The notes below the pieces were generated by a model. It was not told the DNA's origin and made no database searches. It worked only from the letters and a program-made list of their open reading frames with translations. Made by a program: the position numbers and the translations under genes. From SAR202 cluster bacterium (lineage in GTDB: Bacteria; Chloroflexota; Dehalococcoidia; SAR202; CAJWER01), in contig JASLXL010000242.1 of assembly GCA_030740335.1 (NCBI GenBank), positions 1 through 29,922 on the forward strand: DNA of 29,922 nt, given 5' to 3'. Below are positions 15,509-23,033 of the stretch, one piece after another. Each line of letters opens with the position of its first letter. Position 1 is the first letter of the stretch.

Positions 15509-15514
15509 ATTGTA
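15509..15514 (-). promoter_or_regulatory. -10-like box for the RNase HI-MoaC gene
   Basis: TACAAT on the minus strand would start transcription near 15502, about 45 bases before the chosen TTG at 15457 and inside the longer open frame. It supports the shorter start. The -35 region is poor. Confidence 0.28.
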
Positions 15515-15617
15515 TGTGATGGCTGAGACCGCTGCCATCAGCTCCGGGGCCATTCGGGCGAGACCACCCATGATATTATGGGTACATGTTCACGGTGTCT
15601 GTTTGGCACTGGAAATC

Positions 15618-16523
15618 ATGAATATTCGAATCTTCGTAGGTTTGCTGGCAGTCCTGGTGGTTTCCGTCGCTACGGCGTGCGACGAAACGGGCCTGGACAC
15701 GAACACGGCCACCGATGCAACACCGGAGTCGGCCGCCCCCACTGTGGAGGCTACCGCGACCACACCGGAGCCGACTCCCACGCCGGTTCCGCCTCCTACA
15801 CCAACGCCGACTCCGCTGCCGGTGTCGGGCCTTGAGGTGATGGAGACGTCCATCGGAGCAATGGACGCTCTAACATCCTTCCGATTCGACCTCGACATCG
15901 TAGCGAGTATGGATTCAGAAGGCTTCGCGCTGGAGGTACCCATCAAGATGACGGGAGCCTACGTCGCCCCGGACTCGGTTGAGGCTACGCTGGCGGTGGA
16001 CTTGCTGTTCGTGATCATCGAGACTGAGTACGTCAGTCTCAGTGACACTCAGTACGTGATGGATCCGGTGACTGGCGAGTGGCAGGTTACCGTCGATGAG
16101 AGCGGAACGATAATCGACCCTGCATCGTTTGTGATACAAGAGGCTTCAGGGCTGCGTGACCTTGTCCTCTCGGGATTGGAAGTGCTGGACGGTGTCGATA
16201 CCTACCGACTGACTGCGACCTCTGTCGACGGCGCTTTTGGTGGTGTGGCAGGCGAGTTCGCGCTGACCATCTGGGTCCGGACAAGCGACAGCCTGGTAGC
16301 CAAGATAGTGGCGGAGGGCGAGGCTGACCTCGGACTTATTGGCGGGGAGCTCCTGGGCGATATCGGCCAAGAGTCGGCAATGATGATCATCAAGCTGGCC
16401 CTATCCGGGTTCGGCGAAGACATCATAATCGAGCCGCCTGTGGCAGGCCAGGCGGCTTCGCCGACATCCACTGCCGCGCCGGCCGCGACATCGACGGCGG
16501 CAGTTCGGGCTAGAGTATCGTAG
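15618..16523 (+). CDS. lipoprotein with LppX/LprG-like body
   Basis: 301 residues. The signal peptide MNIRIFVGLLAVLVVSVATAC ends in a lipidated Cys21. A Thr/Pro/Glu linker (about 30-75) full of TPTPTP follows, then a body (GLEVMETSIGAMDALTSFRFDLDI onward) whose alternating strands (GAYVAPDSVEATL, QYVMDPVTGEWQV, TIWVRTSDSLVAKI) recall the half-barrel LppX/LprAFG lipid-binding lipoproteins common in Chloroflexota and actinobacteria. The body ends with a second Ala/Thr/Pro-rich tail. The frame is open back to 15510, but ATG 15618 is the start that gives a proper signal peptide. No good ribosome site is visible. It interrupts the minus-strand moa genes. A role in carrying lipids or sensing the envelope is inference only. 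Confidence 0.82.
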   Translation: MNIRIFVGLLAVLVVSVATACDETGLDTNTATDATPESAAPTVEATATTPEPTPTPVPPPTPTPTPLPVSGLEVMETSIGAMDALTSFRFDLDIVASMDSEGFALEVPIKMTGAYVAPDSVEATLAVDLLFVIIETEYVSLSDTQYVMDPVTGEWQVTVDESGTIIDPASFVIQEASGLRDLVLSGLEVLDGVDTYRLTATSVDGAFGGVAGEFALTIWVRTSDSLVAKIVAEGEADLGLIGGELLGDIGQESAMMIIKLALSGFGEDIIIEPPVAGQAASPTSTAAPAATSTAAVRARVS

Positions 16524-16616
16524 CTGAGTAGTACGATAGCCCATCAAACAGTGAGATTCACTAGGGGCGCTGTACGAAGATCCCGTCACGATCTCTGTCG
16601 TAGTAGTCCGAAGACC

Positions 16617-17630
16617 TTAGCCGCCGATGTGGTACATCTCGACTTTACGCTGTGGCTCGGTCATTGAACTCCGTTCTTCTGAGTAGCGGTCGTCTCGGGC
16701 GCCCCACATGGCCGCAATGATTGTCTCTAACTCCTCGTCGGTTGCCCCGCTTCGCAATGGACCTCGCAAATCGGTACCTTTGCTTGCGAACAGGCAGGTG
16801 TAGACGGACCCTTCAGGAGACAGCCTTAGGCGTGTGCAGTCTCCGCAAAACGGCTGTGTGACGGACGCGATTACGCCGATTTCGCCACCCCCATCGCGGT
16901 ACCGGTATCGCATCGCGACCTCGCCCCTATAACTTCGCTCGAAGGGTTCCAGTGGCATCTCTACGTCGATCATAGACACGATCTCGTCCGCGGACACAAC
17001 GTGGTCCAGTCGCCACCCGTTGCGATTGCCTACGTCCATGTACTCGATAAATCGAACGATGTGGCCGCGGTCCTTGAAGTAGCGGGCCAGCTCTACAACC
17101 GTGTGGTCGTTGACCCCCTTTTGCACGACTGCGTTGATCTTGATGGGAGTGAGGCCGGCCTTTTCCGCAGCGTCGATACCCTGAAGGACCTTAGCCGTGC
17201 CGAAGCCGCGACCATTCATGCTCATGAATACCTCGTCATCGAGGCTGTCCAAGCTAATAGTGACTCTCTGCAGGCCGGCGTCCTTCAGCAACTGGGCCTT
17301 CTGGTCCATGAGGTAGGCATTGGTGGTGAGGGTCAGATCGGCCACGCCGTCGATCTGCGACAGGCTGGCTATGAGTGTCTCGATCTCGGCCCTGACCAGC
17401 GGCTCGCCACCTGTGATACGCACCTTGGCAGCGCCGTGCCGGACTAGTATTCGCGTCAGGCGCGAGATTTCCTCGAAGGTGAGCAGGTCCGCCTTGGGGA
17501 GGAACTCGTACCGGTCGCCGTATATCTCGGCCGGCATGCAGTAGGTGCAGCGAAAGTTGCACCGGTCGGTGACCGAGATGCGCAGGTCTCTAATGGGTCT
17601 TTCGAATATGTCGGTCAACAAGTGAAGCAA
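16617..17630 (-). CDS. moaA: GTP 3',8-cyclase (molybdenum cofactor biosynthesis)
   Basis: 337 residues. MoaA is a radical SAM enzyme that rearranges GTP in the first step of molybdenum cofactor synthesis, feeding MoaC. The SAM cluster motif is Cys24-x3-Cys28-x2-Cys31 ([10 protein letters not shown]). The second cluster is held by Cys262, Cys265 and Cys279 ([11 protein letters not shown] and VYTCLF). The GGEP motif (ITGGEPLVR) is present and the protein ends in the conserved Gly-Gly (MYHIGG) needed for activity. The TTG at 17630 directly follows the rdgB stop, with AAGGAG only three bases upstream; TTG 17621 is an alternative. It is the last gene of a unit with rdgB. Confidence 0.97.
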   Translation of the reverse strand: MLHLLTDIFERPIRDLRISVTDRCNFRCTYCMPAEIYGDRYEFLPKADLLTFEEISRLTRILVRHGAAKVRITGGEPLVRAEIETLIASLSQIDGVADLTLTTNAYLMDQKAQLLKDAGLQRVTISLDSLDDEVFMSMNGRGFGTAKVLQGIDAAEKAGLTPIKINAVVQKGVNDHTVVELARYFKDRGHIVRFIEYMDVGNRNGWRLDHVVSADEIVSMIDVEMPLEPFERSYRGEVAMRYRYRDGGGEIGVIASVTQPFCGDCTRLRLSPEGSVYTCLFASKGTDLRGPLRSGATDEELETIIAAMWGARDDRYSEERSSMTEPQRKVEMYHIGG

Positions 17631-18254
17631 TCACTCCTTCGTTTGATCAACCGTGCCCAGGTCTCGCAAGGCAGCGGCGGCCTTCCGCGCCGCGATCCCA
17701 CGGTGACTCACCCGGCCCTTCTCCTCGTCGGCCAACTCCGCCATAGTGCGGGCTAGCTCTGGAAACAGGAAGATCGGGTCGTAGCCAAATCCGCGCGAAC
17801 CTCTTGGCGACCTCACTATCATACCGTGGCACGCGCCCTGGAACAGTTCCGGGGTCCTGTCGGGCCGGCCTAGTGCCATGACACACCGGAAGCGTGCCTG
17901 CCGCCTGTCTTCAGGTACATTCTCCAGATTTTCGAGCAGCAGTGCAATTCGCTGGGCATCCGTCGCGCCTTCTCCGGCGTACCTGGCCGACCGCACACCG
18001 GGTTCGCCTCCCAGGGCCTTCACCTCGAGCCCAGAATCGTCCGCAACGGTCCACATGCCACTCATTGCAGCGTAGCCGACTGCCTTCAACACCGCATTAT
18101 CCTCGAACGTCTCTCCAGTCTCCGGCACCTCCTCGTAGATACCAACATCAGCCAGCGACACAAGCTCGAAGGGCACGTCCGAAAAAAGCCCGGCCAACTC
18201 CTTAAGTTTGCCTGGATTGCCCGTGGCAACGAGTAACTTCGGGGATTGGGACAT
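17631..18254 (-). CDS. rdgB: XTP/dITP pyrophosphatase (RdgB/HAM1 family)
   Basis: 207 residues from the ATG at 18254. The enzyme hydrolyses non-canonical purine nucleotides (XTP, ITP, dITP) to monophosphates, keeping them out of nucleic acids. The family motifs are in order: ATGNPGKLKEL (10-20), TFEDNAVLKA, ADDSGLEVKALGGEPGVRSARYAG (71-94), FGYDPIF (156-162) and SHRG (183-186). The frame is open to 18314, but the added residues are Arg-rich and have no family counterpart, while AGG lies eight bases before ATG 18254. The stop codon abuts the moaA start, so the two are probably translated in concert. Confidence 0.96.
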   Translation of the reverse strand: MSQSPKLLVATGNPGKLKELAGLFSDVPFELVSLADVGIYEEVPETGETFEDNAVLKAVGYAAMSGMWTVADDSGLEVKALGGEPGVRSARYAGEGATDAQRIALLLENLENVPEDRRQARFRCVMALGRPDRTPELFQGACHGMIVRSPRGSRGFGYDPIFLFPELARTMAELADEEKGRVSHRGIAARKAAAALRDLGTVDQTKE

Positions 18255-18322
18255 CTGATTTACCTGCCTGCCGAGCAGCCTGACACGTGGGGGATCTGCA
18301 CGGCGAGTTTTCACTTATAGAC

Positions 18323-18338
18323 GACCGTCCCGACGGTC
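18323..18338 (-). terminator. short hairpin after the HEXXH lipoprotein gene
   Basis: GACCGTC and GACGGTC pair perfectly around two bases, about 20 bases past the stop of the lipoprotein gene and before rdgB. There is no T-run, so it is a weak terminator or processing hairpin. Confidence 0.3.
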
Positions 18339-18360
18339 AAGTGACGGGCACGTGGATGTA

Positions 18361-19848
18361 CTAGCCCCCGGCAAGGGCTGCTCGCACGTTCTCAACGGCG
18401 GCATCGTCCGGGGCAAACACCACCAATGTGAATGCGCCTGCTCCGGATATGAAGACAACCTGTCCATCCAACATCATCCGGTGTGCAGCCTCGGAGGGAG
18501 AATCTTCGACCCATTCTACGCCCGTTCGGGCTTTCGTGAAGCTGAGGAACGTATTGTAGAACTCCTCGGCGTCAGGCCCGGTGTCCCACACGATGGCGAA
18601 TACTACGGCGGTCTCCCCTCGCGGCCCTTCCAGCAACAAGATCGAATCGCCGCCCCATCCTGCGGCTGCGTCCTGAGCAGTGATGGGAGGCACGACCGCG
18701 CTCAGATATGCCTGCAGCATGAACTCCCCGAAGGTGTCTTTCCTGATAAGAGACCAACCGTCGCCCAGGGCCGCCGCGAAATCTGGCACCTCGACCGACA
18801 CGGGGAGGTCCGGGGTGACGTACTTCTCGGGGTGCAGTATTTGCTCGGTGGACACCGGCAGGTTCGCGAATGCATCGTCCAGCGCGCTGAATCCTAATGC
18901 CTGGTAGAGGCTCAGGGCAAATTGAACACCTTCGACGTACGGGAACAGGAACCTCCTCTGGATCACGGCCGGGGCTGACTGGAACGCGTTGATGAGCTCC
19001 TGGCTGGCCGTGCCCTGTGACACCTGCCGTTCGGCCTCCGTCATATGCTCGAAGGTATACACCGTCTCAGCAAGCCGCGCATCGCCCTCCACAAGGGCGC
19101 TGATGGCTGTCGAGGCGTCTGTGTTGTCCTCCACCGCGTCGAATGCGGTCTGAAAATCGAAGTGCTGTTGCTGGAGCGCGTGGACGAACTCGTGGACATA
19201 TGTCCTTTGCTGCTCGGCACCGAGTTCCTCGCCCTCCTGCACAATGTAGAACTTCTCCTCCTCAGACCTGTAGAGACCGAGCACACCCTCGCCGTGTAGG
19301 CCCAACAACAGGTCGAAGAGGTCGGTCTCTTTCGGCAGTATTCCTATGGTTGAGTAGAGCTTCTGATCTTCGAGAATCTCCTCTCGGTCCTCCTCGAACA
19401 GTTCCAACAGTAAATCGCGCAACTCGTCGCGATCAAGGAACTCTCTCTCTACCGGGCGCTTGCTCGTGAGCTCCCTGATGATGTTCACCCGATACTCGAT
19501 CGCGGCGAGTTCCCTGTCTCGTGAGCCCCCTGCCATGGGCGTCGGGGTACCGAGGGGGACGGCTGCGGTGGGTAGGATGACCGCGGCAGGCTCAAATGTG
19601 GGCGTTGGCTCAGGGATAGGTGTGGACGCGGGCGGTGGCAATGGTGTCGGCGTGGAAGTTGGGGGCTGCGGTGTTGGTGCCGAGACGGGCTTAGGGCTGG
19701 ACCTGGCCGAGGGAATCGCTGACGGAGCCGCCGTGGGCTCAGGCGTCTCACCCCCACTATCCTCACATGCGACCGCCACCGTCAGCAGTGCGACCAGCAC
19801 CACCAACAGCCTGAGTCTTAACCTATCCATCCCAAGGAGGTATTGCAT
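18361..19848 (-). CDS. lipoprotein with HEXXH zincin-like motif
   Basis: 495 residues from ATG 19848 (489 from the inner ATG, MDRLRLRLL). A signal peptide ends at TVAVAC (Cys28, an imperfect lipobox), followed by a very long Pro/Thr/Ser linker (about 33-105). The folded part carries TYVHEFVHALQQQHFDF, with the HEXXH zinc motif at 219-223. About 30 residues on lies ALVEGDARLAETVY, with Glu254 in the place of the third gluzincin ligand. It then continues helical for some 240 residues. This looks like a metallopeptidase fold tethered outside the membrane; activity is not proven. I know of similar unnamed proteins in Chloroflexota only in a general way. A promoter-like pair lies just upstream. 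It is the first gene before rdgB-moaA, but a small hairpin separates them. Confidence 0.82.
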   Translation of the reverse strand: MQYLLGMDRLRLRLLVVLVALLTVAVACEDSGGETPEPTAAPSAIPSARSSPKPVSAPTPQPPTSTPTPLPPPASTPIPEPTPTFEPAAVILPTAAVPLGTPTPMAGGSRDRELAAIEYRVNIIRELTSKRPVEREFLDRDELRDLLLELFEEDREEILEDQKLYSTIGILPKETDLFDLLLGLHGEGVLGLYRSEEEKFYIVQEGEELGAEQQRTYVHEFVHALQQQHFDFQTAFDAVEDNTDASTAISALVEGDARLAETVYTFEHMTEAERQVSQGTASQELINAFQSAPAVIQRRFLFPYVEGVQFALSLYQALGFSALDDAFANLPVSTEQILHPEKYVTPDLPVSVEVPDFAAALGDGWSLIRKDTFGEFMLQAYLSAVVPPITAQDAAAGWGGDSILLLEGPRGETAVVFAIVWDTGPDAEEFYNTFLSFTKARTGVEWVEDSPSEAAHRMMLDGQVVFISGAGAFTLVVFAPDDAAVENVRAALAGG

Positions 19849-19860
19849 TTGGGAGTCCGT

Positions 19861-19889
19861 ATCGTATGCGTTACCAGCCTATCCGTAAA
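19861..19889 (-). promoter_or_regulatory. candidate promoter of the HEXXH lipoprotein gene
   Basis: On the minus strand, TTTACG (19889-19884) and TACGAT (19866-19861) are exactly 17 bases apart. Transcription would begin near 19854, leaving a leader of about six bases before ATG 19848 or about 24 before the inner ATG. Neither start has a Shine-Dalgarno site. Confidence 0.4.
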
Positions 19890-20008
19890 GGACTTGAAAA
19901 GAGACGTGTCCGGGCAAACAACGCCGCAACCAACTGGCCACGGGGCCGTTGTTACAATGGACGACAGCCACGCCAGGGACGGTGTGAGGGGGAAATGAGG
20001 TAGGCGAA

Positions 20009-20489
20009 CTGGGTCCAATAGGACACTCAGCTGTGTCGGTCGGGATTGGTGTGCCGTTTTGGGCAGCGACCGGTGAGCCCATGGGAGGTGCCTGCCGCCG
20101 TCGGCGCGAGCGTCCTCAATGACACGGATAACCTGCTCGACTACTACCTTTGGTACGTCGAGAAAGACCCCATGGGGCTCTATCTCCTACTTCACGCCTG
20201 TGAGTACTGTGCGGCAGCGGCAATCTTCGTTCTCATGGCAGGGAACCATCCCGTCTTGCTGGCCGCTGCTGTTGCCAACGTGGGACACCTGCTGGGAGAC
20301 TACATCACCCACAAACCCAATAGGCCGCTGACGTACTCCCTGCTCTACCGGGCGGCAGTGCTTTTCGAACGCGTGCGGCTCGCAGGAGGGTCGCCGCCGT
20401 CTCTCACCATCGCGCTGTACCGCAATATCTCTTGTGAAGTCACATCGCGTTACGACTGCCTTCGAAGTTGTTGCAGTATTTGTGCCTAG
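20009..20489 (+). pseudogene. small membrane protein gene split by a one-base frameshift
   Basis: Two frames together read as one protein. From about 20009 (CTG, with GAGGT seven bases before) one frame gives GPIGHSAVSVGIGVPFWAATGEP, a good first membrane helix. At about 20082 the sense passes to the next frame, giving WEVPAAVGASVLNDTDNLLDYYLWYVEKDP, a second hydrophobic stretch LYLLLHACEYCAAAAIFVLMAG, and LGHLLGDYITHKPNRPLTYSLLYRA. Removing one base near 20082-20084 (in gagcccatggg) would join them. Conserved-looking His and Asp (GH, NDTDN, LLH, GHLLGD, TH) recall membrane metal-binding hydrolases such as YdjM, but I cannot assign a family. The C-terminal tail after FERVRLAGG is Cys-rich and may also be out of frame. 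The intact-looking part alone is 20046-20489 (TTG start). A sequencing error is possible. Confidence 0.5.
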
Positions 20490-20549
20490 AATACTAAAAG
20501 GACCCTTGCGCCATCGTTGGCAGGCAGTGTACCTTACACGTAACGGTTG

Positions 20550-20588
20550 CTACTAATATCGGCTATAGTAGTGGCGTTGGAGTATAAT
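20550..20588 (+). promoter_or_regulatory. psp-operon promoter with a nearby palindrome
   Basis: A perfect -10 TATAAT lies at 20583-20588, 23 bases before the ATG at 20612; the -35 region is poor. Just upstream, CTACTA (20550-20555) and TAGTAG (20566-20571) form an inverted repeat with a 10-base spacer, overlapping where the -35 would be. This is a possible operator for a stress regulator. The remaining bases from 20490 show nothing else. Confidence 0.4.
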
Positions 20589-20611
20589 CACAGGACACTT
20601 GGGAGGGGACC

Positions 20612-20797
20612 ATGGGTAAGATAGGCGGCGCTGGCCTGTTGGTCATCGGCATTGGTGTGGCGATCGTAGGCTGGCTGATCCAGTCCGATATCCTTAGTTG
20701 GCTACTCAATGTCGTCGGTTTTATCATAATCGTCGGTGGCATCATAGTTGCTGTTGCCGGACTGGTGAAGATGTTCTCCGGGAAAGATGGAGCCTGA
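20612..20797 (+). CDS. small two-helix membrane protein in the psp operon
   Basis: 61 residues, almost all membrane: helix one at about 7-24 (AGLLVIGIGVAIVGWLI) and helix two at about 30-54 (LLNVVGFIIIVGGIIVAVAG), with a short basic tail (KMFSGKDGA). The ribosome site GGGAGGGG before the ATG is very strong. It is the first gene before pspA and pspAA, on the same strand with a 60-base gap. By position it may anchor or signal to PspA at the membrane, as PspB/PspC or other small membrane partners do elsewhere, but it shows no likeness to those that I can see. Function is inferred from context. Confidence 0.8.
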   Translation: MGKIGGAGLLVIGIGVAIVGWLIQSDILSWLLNVVGFIIIVGGIIVAVAGLVKMFSGKDGA

Positions 20798-20836
20798 CAA
20801 CGTGTGGCCCCGCCTGGACTACTGAAGGAAGAAAGC

Positions 20837-20854
20837 ATGACGCGAGGGAGGTAG
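20837..20854 (+). other. possible leader minigene before pspA
   Basis: ATG ACG CGA GGG AGG TAG encodes five residues (MTRGR), with AAGGAAG six bases upstream. Its last codons overlap the ribosome site of pspA, so a ribosome here would affect pspA initiation. It may be chance. Confidence 0.22.
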
Positions 20855-20857
20855 AGC

Positions 20858-21583
20858 ATGGGAATGCTGTCGCGGATGGGTGTAATCGTCAAATCAAAGG
20901 TCAACCGCATCCTGGATAACGCGGAGGATCCAAGGGAGACTCTGGAGTATTCCTACGAAAAGCAGCGAGAGATGCTGAAGAACGTCAAGCGGGGCGTGGT
21001 TGAGATGGTCACCGCCAAGCGGCAGCTTGAGGCACAAGCTTCCAAGGCCCAGGCGAACCTAGCCAAGCTCGACTCCCAGGCCAGGCAGGCGCTGGGAGCA
21101 GGCCGTGAAGACCTGGCTCGATTGGCACTTGAGCGCAAACAGACGACGATCGCCGAGCTAGATGGCCTCGACGAGCAGATCGCCAACATGGTGATCGAGC
21201 AGGAGAAGCTGACCCAGGCGGAGCAGCGGCTCCAGGCCAAGGTGCAGGCCTTCAAGACCCAGAAAGAGGTCATCAAGGCCCAGTACAGCGCAGCCCAGGC
21301 GCAGGTCCGCATCGGCTCCGCCCTCTCAGGACTGTCGGAGGAGATGGGCGACATCACTCTGGCGGTCGAGCGAGCTGAGACCAAGACCGATACTCTCAAG
21401 GCGAAGGCAGGGGCAATCGACGAGCTGGTCGCCACAGGCGTACTCGACGACCCGACCGGCGGCGACCCTCTGGACAGGGAATTGAAGGCAATCAGCGCAT
21501 CATCCACAGTGGATGACGAGATGGCAGCCCTTATGGCTGAGCTATCTCCCGGCAAGAAGTCCTTGCCGGAGGGCAAGTCATGA
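20858..21583 (+). CDS. pspA: PspA/IM30 family membrane-stress protein
   Basis: 241 residues. PspA/Vipp1 proteins are peripheral membrane proteins related to ESCRT-III that polymerise on damaged membranes to limit proton leakage. The start MGMLSRMGVIVKSKVNRILD is the amphipathic helix, followed by the family phrase AEDPRETLEYSYEKQREML. A long Ala/Gln/Lys/Glu coiled coil fills residues 35-170, and the C-terminal part (SSTVDDEMAALMAEL, 215-229) is also typical. The ATG has a GAGGGAGGT site. It overlaps pspAA by four bases (ATGA), so the two are translationally coupled. Confidence 0.95.
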   Translation: MGMLSRMGVIVKSKVNRILDNAEDPRETLEYSYEKQREMLKNVKRGVVEMVTAKRQLEAQASKAQANLAKLDSQARQALGAGREDLARLALERKQTTIAELDGLDEQIANMVIEQEKLTQAEQRLQAKVQAFKTQKEVIKAQYSAAQAQVRIGSALSGLSEEMGDITLAVERAETKTDTLKAKAGAIDELVATGVLDDPTGGDPLDRELKAISASSTVDDEMAALMAELSPGKKSLPEGKS

Positions 21584-21858
21584 TCGTACGCATACTGACC
21601 GAGGGACAATTCAACCTACCCGGCGCCCACATAGACGCCCTCAACGAGATCGACAACCAGCTCGTAGATGTCGTCGCGGAAGGGGACGAGGCCGTATTCA
21701 AGAGCCTGCTGACCAAGATGATGGACCTTGTGCGCAACAACAGCACCGAGGTTCCGGTCGACGAGCTAGTGGAGTCAGACCTAGTGCTGCCTGAGCCAGA
21801 CATCACTTTGAGCGAGGCGGCAGAGATGTTCGTAGGCGAGGGGCTCGTACCAGACTAG
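21580..21858 (+). CDS. pspAA: PspA-associated protein PspAA
   Basis: 92 residues. It matches the small PspA-associated PspAA proteins: MIVRILTEGQFNLPG at the start, a helical middle, ELVESDLVLPEPDITLSEAAEMF, and an EGLVPD end. PspAA is found next to PspA in actinobacteria, Chloroflexota and some archaea and is thought to bind PspA as an adaptor. The four-base overlap with pspA supports a common complex. A strong hairpin follows within 20 bases of the stop, so the operon ends here. Confidence 0.9.
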   Translation: MIVRILTEGQFNLPGAHIDALNEIDNQLVDVVAEGDEAVFKSLLTKMMDLVRNNSTEVPVDELVESDLVLPEPDITLSEAAEMFVGEGLVPD

Positions 21859-21873
21859 TCTTTCGTATTCGTG

Positions 21874-21911
21874 TAACCCAGGGCCACGACGGTCGTCGTG
21901 GCCCTGGGTTA
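21874..21911 (+). terminator. strong 17-bp hairpin ending the psp operon
   Basis: TAACCCAGGGCCACGAC (21874-21890) pairs perfectly with GTCGTGGCCCTGGGTTA (21895-21911) around GGTC, 15 bases after the pspAA stop. Only a short T-stretch (TTTC) follows, but the stem is the longest perfect one in the window. It could work in either direction. Confidence 0.8.
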
Positions 21912-21988
21912 TTTCTGAGATTGGAGCGACACTACTCACTGTGCTCAATACACACCGCCAACTACGCCTGAAGTGGATCTGGCTCACT

Positions 21989-22030
21989 GGGTTCGCTCAC
22001 CCCACCCAACGTAGCGTACGCAGCACCTAG
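21989..22030 (-). repeat. short GC-rich dispersed repeat, copy D (inverted)
   Basis: On the minus strand it reads CTAGGTGCTGCGTACGCTACG followed by TTGGGTGGGG. This matches copy A (982-1020) and copies B and C after the two downstream genes, in the opposite orientation. It ends five bases before the start codon of the first metallo-beta-lactamase gene and occupies the place of its ribosome site and probably its promoter. Confidence 0.5.
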
Positions 22031-22034
22031 ACAG

Positions 22035-22895
22035 ATGGCCCGAATACACGTACTTGGCGCGGGCACACCAACCCCTACGCCCACACGCTTTGGCTCCGCA
22101 TACGCCGTCGAGGTCGCCGGCGAGTTGATCATGGTCGACTGCGGCCCAGCCGCTACCCACAAACTCGTCAAGGCCGGGTTGTGGCCCACAGACGTCGACT
22201 ACCTGTTCTTCACCCACCACCACTTCGACCACGACGTCGACTTCCCATGCTTCTTACTTTGCAGATGGGATCAGAGCAGTGGCAAGGAAAACAAGCTTCA
22301 GGTCTTCGGGCCGACCCTAACCGAGAAGATTACCGAGGGGATCATCGGCGAGAACGGCCTGTTCGCCCACGATTGGAAGGCCCGAATCAACCACCCTCTC
22401 AGCCAAAAGGTCTTCCAAAATCGCGGAGGCATCCTGCCCAGAACTCCCCCGAACGTTCTGGCGAAGGACGTGGGCGCGGGGAAGGTGTACTCGGGCAAGG
22501 AATGGGAGGTCACCGCTGCCCCCGCCCTCCACGTCCAGCCATACCTGGACTCACTGGCCTACAGGATAGACAGCTCCGAGGGCAGCGCCGTGTTCACTGG
22601 CGACACAGAGCCTTGCCAGACGGTGGTGGACCTTGCAAAGGACGCCGATGTCCTGGTGTCCATGTGTTGGGACGACCAGGAGGTCATGGAAGCCAACGGT
22701 GAGGCGCACAGACAGTGTGGCACAACAGGGGCCGCCCAGATGGCTCAGGAGGCCGGGGTCAAAAAGCTGGTTCTGGTTCACATCGGCCCGAACCTGGCGA
22801 GCCACGACCCGATGGAGAAGGGGCTCGGCGACATCAGGTCCATATACGACGGCGAGGTCGTCTTCTCCGACGAGCTGCTAACCGTGGACATCTAG
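22035..22895 (+). CDS. metallo-beta-lactamase fold hydrolase, RNase Z-like, paralogue 1
   Basis: 286 residues, a cytosolic MBL-fold hydrolase of the RNase Z/arylsulfatase-like branch. The metal site HxHxDH is at His61-His63-Asp65-His66 (FFTHHHFDHDVDF). The other ligands are plausibly His166 (APALHVQP), Asp190 (VFTGDT) and His249 (LVLVHIGPN). The His that begins the HSTA-like helix in RNase Z is Thr231 here (GTTGAAQMA). The start MARIHVLGAGTPTPTP is the usual first strand and loop. No ribosome site precedes the ATG, because a repeat copy lies there. About 235 of 286 residues are identical to the next gene. A tRNA-processing role is unlikely from overall sequence; the substrate is unknown. Confidence 0.9.
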   Translation: MARIHVLGAGTPTPTPTRFGSAYAVEVAGELIMVDCGPAATHKLVKAGLWPTDVDYLFFTHHHFDHDVDFPCFLLCRWDQSSGKENKLQVFGPTLTEKITEGIIGENGLFAHDWKARINHPLSQKVFQNRGGILPRTPPNVLAKDVGAGKVYSGKEWEVTAAPALHVQPYLDSLAYRIDSSEGSAVFTGDTEPCQTVVDLAKDADVLVSMCWDDQEVMEANGEAHRQCGTTGAAQMAQEAGVKKLVLVHIGPNLASHDPMEKGLGDIRSIYDGEVVFSDELLTVDI

Positions 22896-22940
22896 TGGTG
22901 CTGCACACACTGGGTTGGGCTGGGTTGGGCATTGGCACGA
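22893..22940 (+). repeat. short GC-rich dispersed repeat, copy B
   Basis: Begins with the stop codon of the first metallo-beta-lactamase gene: TAGTGGTGCTGCACACAC, then a perfect 10-base tandem CTGGGTTGGG twice, then CATTGGCAC. It aligns with copy C in the same position after the second paralogue. Confidence 0.5.
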
Positions 22941-23033
22941 CACGGTGGCTCCGGCCGAGTGTGTGGGGGCGTCCATAGTCACAACCATCTATTTGTACCC
23001 CACGAGAGCAAACTAGTAACGGAGGTCAAGAAC

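Noticed and set aside
15760..15830. Apparent DNA repeats in Thr-Pro codons (also 19600-19740)
   Set aside because: Low-complexity linkers of lipoproteins, not CRISPR or satellite repeats; no regular spacers.
19839..19996. Plus-strand AAGGAGG followed by TTG and a 48-codon ORF
   Set aside because: It lies over the start region of the lipoprotein gene on the other strand, has no recognisable sequence, and its ribosome-like site is probably chance.
20953..21609. 218-residue minus-strand ORF
   Set aside because: Antisense to pspA; the hydrophobic-looking text is the reverse of coiled-coil codons.
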